Shown: piece after piece, positions 1 through 8,900 of the stretch
Layout: every line of letters begins with the position of its first letter
Numbering within the stretch: the first letter of the stretch is position 1
From: Streptomyces roseolilacinus
GTDB lineage: Bacteria > Actinomycetota > Actinomycetes > Streptomycetales > Streptomycetaceae
Direction: 5' to 3'
Length of the DNA stretch: 64,000 bases
Assembly (NCBI RefSeq): GCF_014649335.1
Contig: NZ_BMSV01000005.1
Span: 248,001-312,000 of the forward strand
Translations under genes and position numbers: made by a program
Notes under the pieces: model-generated
Told to the model about the DNA's origin: nothing
Databases searched by the model: none
What the model saw: the letters and a program-made list of their open reading frames with translations, nothing else

Positions 1-176
1 CAGTAGGTGAGGCCGGACAGGTCGAGCACGAGGACGCCGCCACGGGTGAGGGGGATGCCCTCCAGCGACCGGCTGAGTCGGGGCGCGGTGTGGTGGTCGA
101 GTTCACCGGCCACCTTCACCAGGACCCGATCGGCCCCGTGGATCTGCTGGTCGATGGTCAGGAAGGGATCGGTCAC
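1..176 (-). CDS. STAS-domain anti-sigma factor antagonist (partial)
   Basis: Only the first 58 codons lie in the window; the gene runs off the left edge. The start is a GTG at 176 preceded by GGAG six bases upstream. The protein reads VTDPFLTIDQQIHGADRV, then KVAGELDHHTAPRL and VLDLSGLTY. This is the beta-strand/helix order of a SpoIIAA-like STAS domain up to just before the phospho-Ser region. Such proteins bind an anti-sigma kinase when unphosphorylated and so free a sigma factor. It is transcribed divergently from the large signalling gene at 727, and other STAS proteins are encoded nearby, so a role in the same partner-switching network is likely (inference). The phosphorylatable residue is outside the window. 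Confidence 0.8.
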   Translation of the reverse strand, partial: MTDPFLTIDQQIHGADRVLVKVAGELDHHTAPRLSRSLEGIPLTRGGVLVLDLSGLTY

Positions 177-726
177 CGGTTCTCCAGGCGGGATGAGGGG
201 ACGAGGGTGGTACGGACGGGGGCGGGCCGGCTCCTCCGCGACCGGCGCCGCCCGGCCCCGTGGGGCGCCGGGCGGCCGCTCACGGGCCGGCGGGGACGGG
301 GGCCCGGCGCGTCGACGGCGCCCGGGCGCCGCCCGTCGGGGGCGGTGATCGGCGCGGCGTCGGGGGAGCGGACCCCGAGGCCGCCGAGGGCCAAGGGGCG
401 CTGCGCGGTACGCGCTTCGGCGAGGGGACGGCGAGGACGGCCGCACGCCTGTCCTCGCCGGTGGACGGCGTGAGCGGTCGTGCCGGTGGACTGGATGCCA
501 TCGCCCGCTCTCCGCCTGGGTCGTTCCGTCACCATGTCGAGTACTGGTGCCCGAATCGGAGGATTTATCCTGCGGAGTGACCGACTTTCTCGTGGGAAGA
601 AGCGCGGTACAGACAGCAGCCGCCGCGGGCCCGTGCTCCCGCGGCGGCCTTCCCGGCCGACGGCGCCCGCCCTGCGGACGCCCGTGTCGCGGCGGGGCAG
701 GACGAGCGTGGACGAGAGGGTCTTCC
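177..726. other. 550-bp divergent intergenic region
   Basis: No convincing gene. It separates a leftward STAS gene from the rightward multi-domain kinase and should carry both promoters. The reading frame of the kinase is open back to 547, but residues encoded by 547-726 look like translated GC-rich noncoding DNA and match no domain. I could not point to a clear -35/-10 pair or a SigB-type GGGTA box. Confidence 0.5.
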
Positions 727-3700
727 GTGGCGGGTTCCACAGGAACCGGGCAGCCGACGCCCGGTGCGGCGGCCGTCGGGGTGTTCGCCGCCGACGGGGA
801 GGTCGGCGGGGACCTCGCGGCGGTCGACTGGGCCGCCACCCCGCTGGGGCCGCCGGACGGCTGGCCGCAGAGCCTGCGGACGGCGGTGAGCATCCTGCTG
901 TCGTCCCGGTTCCCCATGTGGATGGCGTGGGGACCCGACCTGACGTTCTTCTGCAACGCCGCCTACCGGCGGGACACGCTGGGCCGGAAGTACCCCTGGG
1001 CCCTGGGCCGCCCGGCCGACGAGGTGTGGGCGGAGATCTGGGACGACATCGGTCCGCGCATCGACGCGGTGCTGACCACCGGCGAGGCCACCTGGGACGA
1101 GGCGCTGCTGCTGTTCCTGGAGAGGTCCGGGTACACCGAGGAGACCTACCACACCTTCTCCTACAGCCCGTTGCGGGACGACTGCGGCACGGTGGTCGGG
1201 ATGCTGTGCGTGGTCAGCGAGGAGACCGAGCGGGTCATAGGCGAACGGCGCATGGCGACGCTGCGGGACCTGGGGTCGGACCCGAGCGTCGTACGGACCG
1301 AGGAGGAGACGCTGGCCTTCGCCGGCCGGCAGCTCGACCGCAACCCGCGCGACCTGCCCTTCACCCTGACGTACCTGTTCCAGCCGGACGGCACCGCGCG
1401 CCGGGTGGCGGTCACCGGACTGCCCGCCGGGCACCCCGCGGCGCCCGAGGTCCTGGCGCCCGACGACACGGACGCGCCGTGGCCGGTCGCCGCCCCGGCC
1501 CGGGGGGAGCCGGGGGAACTCGCCCTCGAAGGACTCCCGTTCGCCGCCCTCCCCACGGGGCCGTGGCCGAAGCCGCCCGTCCGGGCCCTGGTCACCCCCC
1601 TGCAGCAGCAGGGCGGCGCACCCCACGGTTTCCTGGTCGCCGGACTGAACCGCTACCGCCCCCTGGACGCGGGGTACCGGGGGTTCGTCGAACTGGTCGC
1701 CGGACACGTCGCGGCCGGGATCTCCGGCGCGCGCAGCTACCGGGCCCAGCAGCGGCGTGCCGAGGAACTGGCGGAGCTGGACCGCGTGAAGACCGCCTTC
1801 TTCTCCAACATCAGCCACGAGTTCCGCACCCCCCTGACCCTGATCATGGGGCCGGTGGCGGAACTCCGCGCGCGACTCGGCGAGACCGACCCCCGGGTGC
1901 GCGAGGAACTGGACGTCATCCACCGCAACGGTCTGCGGCTGGGCAAACTCGTCAACAACCTGCTGGACTTCTCCCGCATCGAGGCCGGACGCATGCGCGC
2001 CCGGTACGAGCCCGTCGACCTGGCGGCGGTCACCGCCGAACTGGCCGGCGTCTTCCGCTCGGCGATGGACAAGGCCGGCCTGGCGTTCGAGGTCGACTGC
2101 CCCCCGCTGCCCGAGCCGGTGCACCTCGACCGGGACATGTGGGAGAAGATCATCCTCAACCTGCTCGGCAACGCGTTGAAGTTCACCTTCGAGGGGTCCG
2201 TCCGCGTCGAGGTCCGCGCCGAGGACGGCCACGCGGTGCTCACGGTCGCCGACACGGGCATCGGCGTGCCCGCCAAGGAGGTGCCGAGGCTCTTCGAGCG
2301 CTTCCACCGCGTCGAGTCCGCCCTCTCCCGCTCCAACGAGGGCAGCGGCATCGGCCTCGCCCTGGTCAGGGAGTTCGTCGGCCTGCACGGCGGCACCGTC
2401 TCCGTCGACAGCACCCTGGGAGAGGGCACCCGCTTCACCGTCCGGCTGCCCTTCGGGGCGGAGCACCTGCCCGCCGACGCCCCCGCCCGAGTGGCCCCGC
2501 CCATCTCCGCCGGGGCGGCCCCGGCCACCTCCGAGCCGTACGTCCAGGAGGCACTGCGCTGGCTGCCCGCCGGCGCGCCCGACCCGGAGCCCCCCGCGGC
2601 GCCGGCCCCGGGCGGCGCGCCCGGGCCCGCCGTACCGATGCGGGTACTGATCGCGGACGACAACGCCGACATGCGCGAGTACCTCGGCCGCATCCTGCGG
2701 GACGCCGGGTACCGGGTGGAGGCGGTCGCCGACGGGCACGAAGCGCTGCGGGCCGTGCGCGCCGATGCCCCCGACCTCGTGGTCAGCGACGTGATGATGC
2801 CCCTCGTGGACGGGCTGACCCTGGTGCGGGAGCTGCGCGCGGACCCGCGCACCGCGGCCGTACCGGTGCTGATGCTGTCCGCCCGGGCCGGTCAGGAGGC
2901 CTCCATCGACGGCCTGCAGGCCGGCGCCGACGACTACCTCGTCAAACCGTTCGCGGCCGCGGAGCTCCTGGCCCGGGTACGGGCCAACGTCGAGCTGTCC
3001 CGTCTGCGCACCCACCACGCCCGCTGGCGCACCGCGCTGATCGACTCCCTCCAGGAGGCGTTCTTCGTCTGCGACGAGGACGGCGCGGTGATCGAGATCA
3101 ACGCGGCGTTCACCGACATCCTCGGCTACGGTCCCGACGAACTGCCCTACGCGCCGTTCCACCCGTGGTGGCCGAAGGCCGACAGCGAACCGGACGCCCA
3201 CCGGCAGGCCGCCGACGCCCTCGCCTGCATGCTGGGGGAGGGGCACGGCCGCTGCACCACCCCCGTCACCCACCGCGACGGCCGCCGGCTGTGGATCGAC
3301 GCCGCCTTCAACCGGGTCCAGGACCCCGAGACCGGACGCCGCGTGATCGTCGGCACCTTCCGGGACGTCACCGCCGAGCACCACGCCGTCCAGCGCGACA
3401 CCGCCCTGACGGCGCTGAGCCTGCGCCTGTCGCGGGCCACCAGCCTGCCCGAGGCGCTGTCCGGCGCCCTGGACGAGCTGAGGGGCCTGTGGGGGGCCCG
3501 GCGGGTCCTCGCCGTCGTCTTCGGCCCCCGCACGGGCCCCGCCCTGACCACGACGGACCCCTCGTCGGACTGGGAGCGGCTGCCCGCCGACCGGCGCGAG
3601 GCGCTCACCGCCCTGCGCACGCGGCCCCTGCTGACACCGGTCACCGACGCCGCCGGTGCGGGCGTCACCCTGGAGCACCCCGACGGCCCCATGGTGCTGT

Positions 3701-4890
3701 GGGTCGAGCCGGACCGGACCCGGCCCTTCACGGAGGAGGACCGGCTGCTGCTGTCGCTGCTGGCGGGGCACCTGGCCCAGGGCCTGGTCCGCGCCCACCA
3801 GATCGACCAGCAGCGCGAGACCGCCCTCGCCCTGCAACGGGCCATCCTCGGCCCCTCCCACCTGCCCGAGGGCTTCGCCGTCCGCTACGAACCGGCCACG
3901 CCGCCCCTGGAGGTGGGCGGCGACTGGTACGACACCGTCGCCCTGCCCGACGGGCGCATCGGCATCGTCGTCGGGGACTGCGTCGGCCGGGGCCTGGAGG
4001 CGGCCACCGTCATGGGCCAGCTGCGGAGCGCCTGCCGCGCCCTGCTCCTCCAGGACACCGGCCCGGCCAGGGCCCTCATGACGCTGGACCACTTCGCCGC
4101 GGGCATCCCCGGAGCCGTGTGCACCACCGTGTTCTGCGGCGTCCTCGACCCGGCGACCGGGCACCTGACCTACTCCAGCGCCGGGCACCCGCCGGGCGTC
4201 CTCGCCCGCGCCGACGGCACCACCCGCCTCCTGGAGGACGGGCGGTCCCTCCCGCTGGCCGTCCGCCCCGGCACGGCGCGCCCCGAGGGGGAGTGCGTCA
4301 TCCCGGCGCGCGCCACCCTGATGCTGTACACCGACGGCCTCGTCGAACGCCGCCGCAGCCCGCTGAGCGCGGGCATCGACCGGGCCGCCGAGACCCTCCG
4401 GGACGGCGGGAACACCGCCGTCGACGACCTCGCCACCGAGGTCATGACCCGCCTGGCCCCCGAGGACGGGTACGACGACGACGTCGCGCTGCTGCTGTAC
4501 CGGTACCCCGCGCCGTTCGACATGGCCTTCCCCGCCGAGTCGTCCCGGCTCGCGCCGGTCCGCGGGGCCCTGCGGACCTGGCTCGAACGGTGCGGCGTCC
4601 CTCCGCGGACGGCCCAGGACGTCCTCGTCGCGGCCGGCGAGGCCTGTGCCAACGCCATCGAGCACGGCCACCGCCACGACCCGGGCGGCTCCATCCGGCT
4701 CCGGGCCGAGGTCTCCGCGGACGACCTCCGCCTGACCGTCGTGGACACGGGACGGTGGAAGACCCCGCGACCCGAGGCCAACGCCCACCGGGGTCGCGGA
4801 ATCACGCTGATGAGGGCCATGATGCAGCACGTCACCGTCACCACCGGCGCCGACGGCACCACCGTCCAGATGCACACGAGGATCGCGTGA
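727..4890 (+). CDS. Hybrid histidine kinase / receiver / SpoIIE phosphatase / anti-sigma-type ATPase
   Basis: A 1387-residue multi-domain signalling protein. The order is: N-terminal PAS-like sensory region (about 20-190, starting near DWAATPLGPPDGWP); HisKA with SHEFRTPL, phospho-His 364; HATPase_c with N-box Asn 478 and DTGIGV near 508; receiver domain from about 638 with DD, phospho-Asp 688 and Lys 740; a second PAS (about 774-890); GAF-like (about 890-1025); SpoIIE/PP2C phosphatase (GGDWYD near 1060, YTDGLVERR near 1200); and a C-terminal RsbW-like ATPase (EACANAIEHGH, GRGITLM). It thus carries both the phosphatase that reactivates STAS proteins and an anti-sigma-like kinase. I chose the GTG at 727 because GAGAGGG lies just upstream and the PAS-like region begins soon after; the frame is open from 547. 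Its stop overlaps the next STAS gene by one base, which suggests translational coupling. No membrane segment is evident. Confidence 0.85.
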   Translation: MAGSTGTGQPTPGAAAVGVFAADGEVGGDLAAVDWAATPLGPPDGWPQSLRTAVSILLSSRFPMWMAWGPDLTFFCNAAYRRDTLGRKYPWALGRPADEVWAEIWDDIGPRIDAVLTTGEATWDEALLLFLERSGYTEETYHTFSYSPLRDDCGTVVGMLCVVSEETERVIGERRMATLRDLGSDPSVVRTEEETLAFAGRQLDRNPRDLPFTLTYLFQPDGTARRVAVTGLPAGHPAAPEVLAPDDTDAPWPVAAPARGEPGELALEGLPFAALPTGPWPKPPVRALVTPLQQQGGAPHGFLVAGLNRYRPLDAGYRGFVELVAGHVAAGISGARSYRAQQRRAEELAELDRVKTAFFSNISHEFRTPLTLIMGPVAELRARLGETDPRVREELDVIHRNGLRLGKLVNNLLDFSRIEAGRMRARYEPVDLAAVTAELAGVFRSAMDKAGLAFEVDCPPLPEPVHLDRDMWEKIILNLLGNALKFTFEGSVRVEVRAEDGHAVLTVADTGIGVPAKEVPRLFERFHRVESALSRSNEGSGIGLALVREFVGLHGGTVSVDSTLGEGTRFTVRLPFGAEHLPADAPARVAPPISAGAAPATSEPYVQEALRWLPAGAPDPEPPAAPAPGGAPGPAVPMRVLIADDNADMREYLGRILRDAGYRVEAVADGHEALRAVRADAPDLVVSDVMMPLVDGLTLVRELRADPRTAAVPVLMLSARAGQEASIDGLQAGADDYLVKPFAAAELLARVRANVELSRLRTHHARWRTALIDSLQEAFFVCDEDGAVIEINAAFTDILGYGPDELPYAPFHPWWPKADSEPDAHRQAADALACMLGEGHGRCTTPVTHRDGRRLWIDAAFNRVQDPETGRRVIVGTFRDVTAEHHAVQRDTALTALSLRLSRATSLPEALSGALDELRGLWGARRVLAVVFGPRTGPALTTTDPSSDWERLPADRREALTALRTRPLLTPVTDAAGAGVTLEHPDGPMVLWVEPDRTRPFTEEDRLLLSLLAGHLAQGLVRAHQIDQQRETALALQRAILGPSHLPEGFAVRYEPATPPLEVGGDWYDTVALPDGRIGIVVGDCVGRGLEAATVMGQLRSACRALLLQDTGPARALMTLDHFAAGIPGAVCTTVFCGVLDPATGHLTYSSAGHPPGVLARADGTTRLLEDGRSLPLAVRPGTARPEGECVIPARATLMLYTDGLVERRRSPLSAGIDRAAETLRDGGNTAVDDLATEVMTRLAPEDGYDDDVALLLYRYPAPFDMAFPAESSRLAPVRGALRTWLERCGVPPRTAQDVLVAAGEACANAIEHGHRHDPGGSIRLRAEVSADDLRLTVVDTGRWKTPRPEANAHRGRGITLMRAMMQHVTVTTGADGTTVQMHTRIA

Positions 4891-5177
4891 TGACCACTCC
4901 CCTCACCCTGACCCCCGGTCGGCGGCCCGACGGCACCGCGCTGCTGACGGCCGTCGGCGAGATCGACCTGAGCAACGCCGACGCCCTCGCCGAGGCCCTG
5001 GACCGCGCACCCGGCCAGGTCGTCCTCGACCTCACCGGGGTCGAGTACCTCGACAGCGCCGGCCTCAACGTGCTCTTCTCCCGCGCCGGACGCGTCGGAC
5101 TGGTCGCCACGCCCCTCCTCGCCCCCGTGCTGACCGTCTCGGGCCTCGCCGGCCTCACGACCGTCGAGGGCCTGTAG
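4890..5177 (+). CDS. STAS-domain anti-anti-sigma factor
   Basis: A 95-residue single STAS domain. VGEIDLSNADAL is the first strand and helix. VVLDLTGVEYLDSAGLNVL contains the conserved DSAGL, whose Ser is the expected phosphorylation site. The start ATG shares its A with the stop of the upstream multi-domain kinase (TGATG). The kinase/phosphatase and its probable substrate are therefore made together. In the SpoIIAA/RsbV family, the RsbW-type ATPase phosphorylates this Ser and a SpoIIE/RsbU-type phosphatase removes the phosphate; both modules are present in the upstream protein. The C-terminal part (VATPLLAPVLTVSGL) is shortened compared with typical 100-110-residue members. The cognate sigma factor is not in this window. 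Confidence 0.88.
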   Translation: MTTPLTLTPGRRPDGTALLTAVGEIDLSNADALAEALDRAPGQVVLDLTGVEYLDSAGLNVLFSRAGRVGLVATPLLAPVLTVSGLAGLTTVEGL

Positions 5178-5393
5178 CGCGTGCTCCCCCGTCCCCCGCG
5201 CTTCCCCGGGGACACCGGGGCCCGGGACACCGGGACGACCGGACGCGGCGCGCGGCCTGTGGGCGCGCGGGACCGGACGATCCGGCCTCCGGCCCGGCGG
5301 GCAGTAGGCTGGCGCGTGCGCGTCGGACGGCCGTACGAACCCGGTGTGCTTCCATGGACGGGCAGACCGGAGCGGACGGGACGAGGGAGCGCC

Positions 5394-6269
5394 GTGGTGG
5401 TGGTATCGGAGGCGACCGCACTCCCCGCACGGGTGTCGACGGCGGGACGCCACTCCAGCGTGGTCGTCTCCGACGACCGGCAGTGGGCGCGTCACCTCTG
5501 CGGGTTCGTCCGCAGCGGTCTGGACCGGGGGGAGCAGGTGCAGTACTTCGCGGACACCACCGCCCCCGAGCGGGTGCTGCGCACCCTCGCCGACGCGGGG
5601 ATCGACGCGACGGCCGCCGTGACCCGCGGGCAGCTGGCGGTGCCGGTGGCCGCGCAGACGTACCTCGCCGGCGCCGCGTTCGATCCGGACGCGATGATCG
5701 GCCTGTGGCACGACGCGGTCGACGCGGCCTTCGCCCGGGGGCACCGGGGACTGCGGGTGATCGGCGAGATGTCCTGGGGCGTGCGGGGCGCCGTCGGCGC
5801 CGACCGGCTGCTGGAGTACGAACTGCGGCTCCACCAGGAGGTCTTCGAGCGGCTGCCGCTGACGGCCTGGTGCCTCTACGACCGCCGCCTGCTGCCCGAC
5901 GCGTACGTGAACCTCCTGGCGGGCGCGCACCTGACGCACCGGGGGGACCCCGTCGCCGAACCGACCCTGCACGTGGCCCCGCTGGCCGACCGCGTCGGCT
6001 TCCTGATGTCCGGGTCGGCCGGGTACGACACGCGGGACGCCGTCGCCGCCGTCGCCGCCGCCGTCCGGGGGACGTCGGCACCGCGGGTGGAAATGGACCT
6101 CACGGCCCTGCGGCACCTGGACGCCGCGTCGCTGGCCGTCCTGGCCGACGCGGCGGCGGGGCGGCCCGGTGGTGCGGGCCTGCACGTCCGGCAGCCACCC
6201 CCGTCACTGGAGCGGCTGCTGGAGCTGTTCCCCGCGCTCGGTTCCGTGATGGAGGTCGTGGGCCGATGA
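5394..6269 (+). CDS. MEDS sensor domain fused to a STAS domain
   Basis: A 291-residue protein. Residues about 20-200 match the MEDS domain (MEthanogen/methylotroph DcmR Sensory), recognisable by HSSVVVSDDRQWARHLCGFV, the GEQVQYF strand and EMSW at the core. Residues about 215-290 form a STAS-like output (VEMDLTALRHLDAASLAVLAD, with Ser in DAASL). I chose the GTG at 5394, which has GAGGGAG upstream, over longer readings. It overlaps the next gene by four bases (ATGA). The next gene carries the same sensory domain with an ATPase output, so the two probably sense related cues and act with opposite sign on one sigma factor (inference). The MEDS ligand is unknown. Confidence 0.82.
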   Translation: MVVVSEATALPARVSTAGRHSSVVVSDDRQWARHLCGFVRSGLDRGEQVQYFADTTAPERVLRTLADAGIDATAAVTRGQLAVPVAAQTYLAGAAFDPDAMIGLWHDAVDAAFARGHRGLRVIGEMSWGVRGAVGADRLLEYELRLHQEVFERLPLTAWCLYDRRLLPDAYVNLLAGAHLTHRGDPVAEPTLHVAPLADRVGFLMSGSAGYDTRDAVAAVAAAVRGTSAPRVEMDLTALRHLDAASLAVLADAAAGRPGGAGLHVRQPPPSLERLLELFPALGSVMEVVGR

Positions 6270-7222
6270 CGACCTCCGTACGATCGTCCGATGAAGCCGC
6301 CCGGCGGGAAGCCTTCTTCCACCCGGCGCTGTTCTACGGCACCGAGAACGAGTACCTCGACGGCCTCGGGGCCTTCGTGCGGGGCGCGTTGGACGACGGG
6401 CAGTCCGTGCTGGTGGCCGTGCCCGGTGTGCGCCTCCCGCTGCTGCAGGACGCCCTCGCCGACGACCGCGAGCGCGTCACGTGGGTGGACATGACCGAGG
6501 CGGGACGCAATCCGGGACGGATCCTGTCGATGTTGCAGGAGTTCGCCGACCGCCAGGAGGCGGCCACGCCGGTGTCGATCGTGGGAGAGCCGATCTGGGT
6601 CGGGCGCACGCCGGCGGAGACCTGGGAGGCGACCCGCCACGAGGCGCTCATCAACCTCGCCTTCGAGGGGCGCCGGGCCAGCATCCTGTGCCCCTACGAC
6701 ACCGCGCTGCCCGAGGACGTGCTGGCACAGGCGTACCGCACCCACCCGGTGGTCGGTGCCCCGGGGGACTACCGCGCCAGCTCCCGTTACGCCGATCCGC
6801 ACGAGGTCTGCCGCGACTGCGACGTCCCGCTGCCCGAGCCGGCCGACGCCGTCGTCGTCCCCTTCGGGGAGCAGGACCTGGCGTCCACGCGCGACGAGGC
6901 CGACCGCTGGGCGGCGGCCGCCGGACTGTCGCCGGCGCGCCGCACGGACTGGCTCCTCGCCGTCAGCGAGGGGGTCAGCAACTCGGTGCGCCACGGCGGG
7001 GGCAGCGGGACCCTGCGCATGTGGAGGGCCGGCGGCGGGCTCGTCGCGGAGATCAGCGACCGGGGCCGCCTGGACGATCCCCTCACGGGCCGCCGCCGCC
7101 CCGACCCCTACGCGCCGACCGGTGGCCGCGGGGTCTGGATCATGCACCAGCTGTGCGACCTGGTGGAGATCCGCGCGACGGCGCGGGAACTCGTCCTGCG
7201 CCTGCACATGAGGGCGGACTGA
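6266..7222 (+). CDS. MEDS sensor domain fused to an anti-sigma-type HATPase
   Basis: A 318-residue protein. The N-terminal MEDS domain (about 12-190) begins FFHPALFYGTENEYLDG and contains VSIVGEPIW and ILCPYDTALP. The C-terminal domain (about 205-318) is an RsbW/SpoIIAB-like HATPase_c_2: the N-box is LLAVSEGVSNSVRHGG and the G-box GRGVWIMHQLCD. This architecture is common in actinomycete anti-sigma kinases. The ATG overlaps the stop of the preceding MEDS-STAS gene (ATGA), implying coupled translation. Its likely role is to phosphorylate STAS partners and/or hold a sigma factor according to the MEDS signal. The sigma partner cannot be identified here. Last gene of the rightward signalling block, followed by a hairpin. 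Confidence 0.85.
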   Translation: MTTSVRSSDEAARREAFFHPALFYGTENEYLDGLGAFVRGALDDGQSVLVAVPGVRLPLLQDALADDRERVTWVDMTEAGRNPGRILSMLQEFADRQEAATPVSIVGEPIWVGRTPAETWEATRHEALINLAFEGRRASILCPYDTALPEDVLAQAYRTHPVVGAPGDYRASSRYADPHEVCRDCDVPLPEPADAVVVPFGEQDLASTRDEADRWAAAAGLSPARRTDWLLAVSEGVSNSVRHGGGSGTLRMWRAGGGLVAEISDRGRLDDPLTGRRRPDPYAPTGGRGVWIMHQLCDLVEIRATARELVLRLHMRAD

Positions 7223-7301
7223 GACCGGGGAGCGTCACCGGGTTCAGCCGGGGCGGCGGCATCGCCCTCGCCGGGCTGATCCCCGCCCTCTCCCGGCACG
7301 G

Positions 7302-7319
7302 CCCCCGCCACGGCGGGGG
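7302..7319. terminator. Short GC hairpin between convergent genes
   Basis: CCCCCGC, loop CACG, GCGGGGG. It lies between the convergently transcribed MEDS-ATPase and hydrolase-like genes and may end both transcripts. No U-tract, as is common in actinomycetes. Confidence 0.45.
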
Positions 7320-7445
7320 ACGCGCGGCACCCGGCTCCGGGGCGCCGCCGGGAACGGCCGGCCGCACGGCCCGCCCCGTCGTCGACGGGCGTCCCGCCCA
7401 CCGCTCCCGGAGGTCCGCGAACGCCCGCCGCGCGCCCGCCGCCTC

Positions 7446-8288
7446 CTACCCGAGCGTGAGCATCGCCTCGGCGACCTCGCCGACCGCCGCACCGGGGATC
7501 GCGGTGGCGGCCTCCTCCAGGACGAGCAGCCGCGCCCCGGGGATCTCGCGTGCGAGCGCCTCGCCGTTGCCGACGGGGAAGAACCGGTCGCGGCGGCCGT
7601 GGACGATGAGCGCGGGGACCCCGATCCCGGGCAGGCGCTCGCGCCAGCGGGGCGCGCAGTCGAGCCGGGAGAACACCATGCCCAGCTGGTTGGCCCTCTG
7701 GACCGGGGGCGCGGTGCCGGGCGTGCGGTCCCAGACGCGTGCGGCGGCCGCCCGCGCGGCGGCGGGGTCGTCGCCGAGGATCTCCGCACCGGCGGCGGCG
7801 AACTCCGCGACCGCCTCGCGGTCGGTCCAGTCGGGCACCGGACGCGCGAACAGCCGCCCCATCGACGCCCGGTCGTGGTCGGGGAGGTCGTCGTCGGGCG
7901 GGCCGGGGGCGACCGGGCGGGTGCCGACCAGGGTGAGCGCCGAGAACGCGCCCGGATGGTCGAGCGCGGCCACCTGGGCGACCATCCCGCCGACGCCGAT
8001 GCCCGCGAGGTGCGCGGGCCCCCCGCCGAGCGCGCCGGCCAGGGCCGCCGCGTCGGCGGCGAGGTCGCGCAGGGTGTAGGCGGGCGCCTCCGGATCCGCC
8101 GTCGTCGACTCCCCGTTGTCGCGCAGGTCGTAGCGCACCACGCGGCGTCCGCCGGCGGCGAGGCGCTCGCACAGCGCGTCGGGCCAGGAGAGCATCGTCG
8201 TCCCGCCCGCGAGCAGGACGAGGGGCGCGTCGTCGTCGCCGAACGACTCGATGCCCAAGGCGATCCCCCGGACGTGGACCGTGGTCAT
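7446..8288 (-). CDS. Alpha/beta-hydrolase-fold protein lacking catalytic Ser and His
   Basis: A 280-residue alpha/beta hydrolase of the RdmC/aclacinomycin-esterase type. It has the oxyanion region (LVLLAGGTTMLSW), YDLRDNGESTT, and the acid-residue segment HGRRDRFFP. The nucleophile elbow reads LAGIGVGGM where active relatives have G-H/x-S-x-G-G, so the Ser position is Gly. The usual C-terminal GHALP-like His motif reads ATAIPGAA, so the His is absent too. I re-read both on the DNA. It is therefore either a non-catalytic member or uses another chemistry. The start ATG at 8288 has GGTGG upstream. It is alone and convergent to the signalling block; function unknown. Confidence 0.8.
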   Translation of the reverse strand: MTTVHVRGIALGIESFGDDDAPLVLLAGGTTMLSWPDALCERLAAGGRRVVRYDLRDNGESTTADPEAPAYTLRDLAADAAALAGALGGGPAHLAGIGVGGMVAQVAALDHPGAFSALTLVGTRPVAPGPPDDDLPDHDRASMGRLFARPVPDWTDREAVAEFAAAGAEILGDDPAAARAAAARVWDRTPGTAPPVQRANQLGMVFSRLDCAPRWRERLPGIGVPALIVHGRRDRFFPVGNGEALAREIPGARLLVLEEAATAIPGAAVGEVAEAMLTLG

Positions 8289-8760
8289 CGGACCACCGGG
8301 AGATGCCGTGGGCCGGGCGCGGCGGGGCCGGCGCCGAGACCGTGCTCCGCTGCGCCGGCGTGCGCGGCGCCCCACCGGTGGCCCGGACCGCCGACCGGGC
8401 CGGGACCGGGGCGGGAGCCGCCGGGAGGGAGCGGGACGTCAGTGAGGGTTCGCGTCATGCCGGGGCAGACCCGATCCGCCGCCCGAACTCATCGCTCACG
8501 CACGAGGCGCGCGGCGGCACGTCGGGGGATGGCGGCACGTCGGGGGAGGGCGGCCGGCCGGGCCCCGGCCGGGTCGATCCCCCTCATCTGCGACGGGGCC
8601 CGGCGCCCGGCCACGACGCCGCCCTCCGGCCCGTGCACGACGCGGCCCACCGGCTCCGCCGGCCCGCCCGGCGACGTCCCCGGGCGGACCCGCCCCAGGC
8701 CGGTCTCACCGGAGGCACGCCGTGAACCAGGCGTGGAGGCCGCGGTCCACGGCGGGAGCG
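8289..8760. other. 472-bp region without a convincing gene
   Basis: GC-rich. All frames here look like shadows, with low-complexity Gly/Arg/Pro/Ala products. On the minus strand a short stretch just inside the neighbouring transposon end can be read as HAWFTACLR followed by a stop, possibly the tail of a lost gene, but too little remains to identify it. Confidence 0.4.
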
Positions 8761-8764
8761 CCAG

Positions 8765-8895
8765 GCGGTTTCGTTTGGATCAGTCGGTGGCGCGGCAGCG
8801 CCACCCGCTGCGAGAAGACCGCGACCGTCCACCTTGCCGGACTCCACATCGCAGGCGTCTTCCTCTGGTCCGCCCGCTGATCCAAACGAAACCGC
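8765..8895 (+). mobile_element. 131-bp deletion derivative of an IS5-family element
   Basis: Perfect 19-bp inverted ends, GCGGTTTCGTTTGGATCAG at 8765-8783 and its exact complement at 8877-8895, are flanked by a 4-bp direct repeat CCAG (8761-8764 and 8896-8899). Inside, the plus strand encodes only the last ~24 residues of an IS5-family transposase (TRCEKTATVHLAGLHIAGVF, then LWSAR and a stop within the right end). It is thus an internally deleted, non-autonomous copy. A related end with two changes in 19 lies at 10707-10725, so at least two related insertions have hit this 2-kb stretch. The tetranucleotide duplication resembles the CTAG-like targets of the IS427 group. Confidence 0.85.
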
Positions 8896-8900
8896 CCAGC

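Noticed and set aside
547..726. Extra N-terminal codons of the hybrid kinase
   Set aside because: They resemble no domain, and a better start with a purine-rich site exists at 727; kept only as an alternative.
565..4875. A 1436-codon open frame on the minus strand antisense to the hybrid kinase
   Set aside because: High-GC shadow: its product is Gly/Arg/Val-rich with no domain, and the plus-strand frame carries clear catalytic motifs throughout.
480..5177. A 1565-codon plus-strand frame covering both kinase and STAS gene
   Set aside because: Only its last ~95 codons (the STAS gene) are real; the rest is a +1 shadow of the kinase with Arg/Pro/Gly-rich content.
8710..8764. Minus-strand HAWFTACLR-stop as the end of a disrupted esterase gene
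   Set aside because: Only about a dozen residues; no matching upstream part is found beyond the IS derivative.
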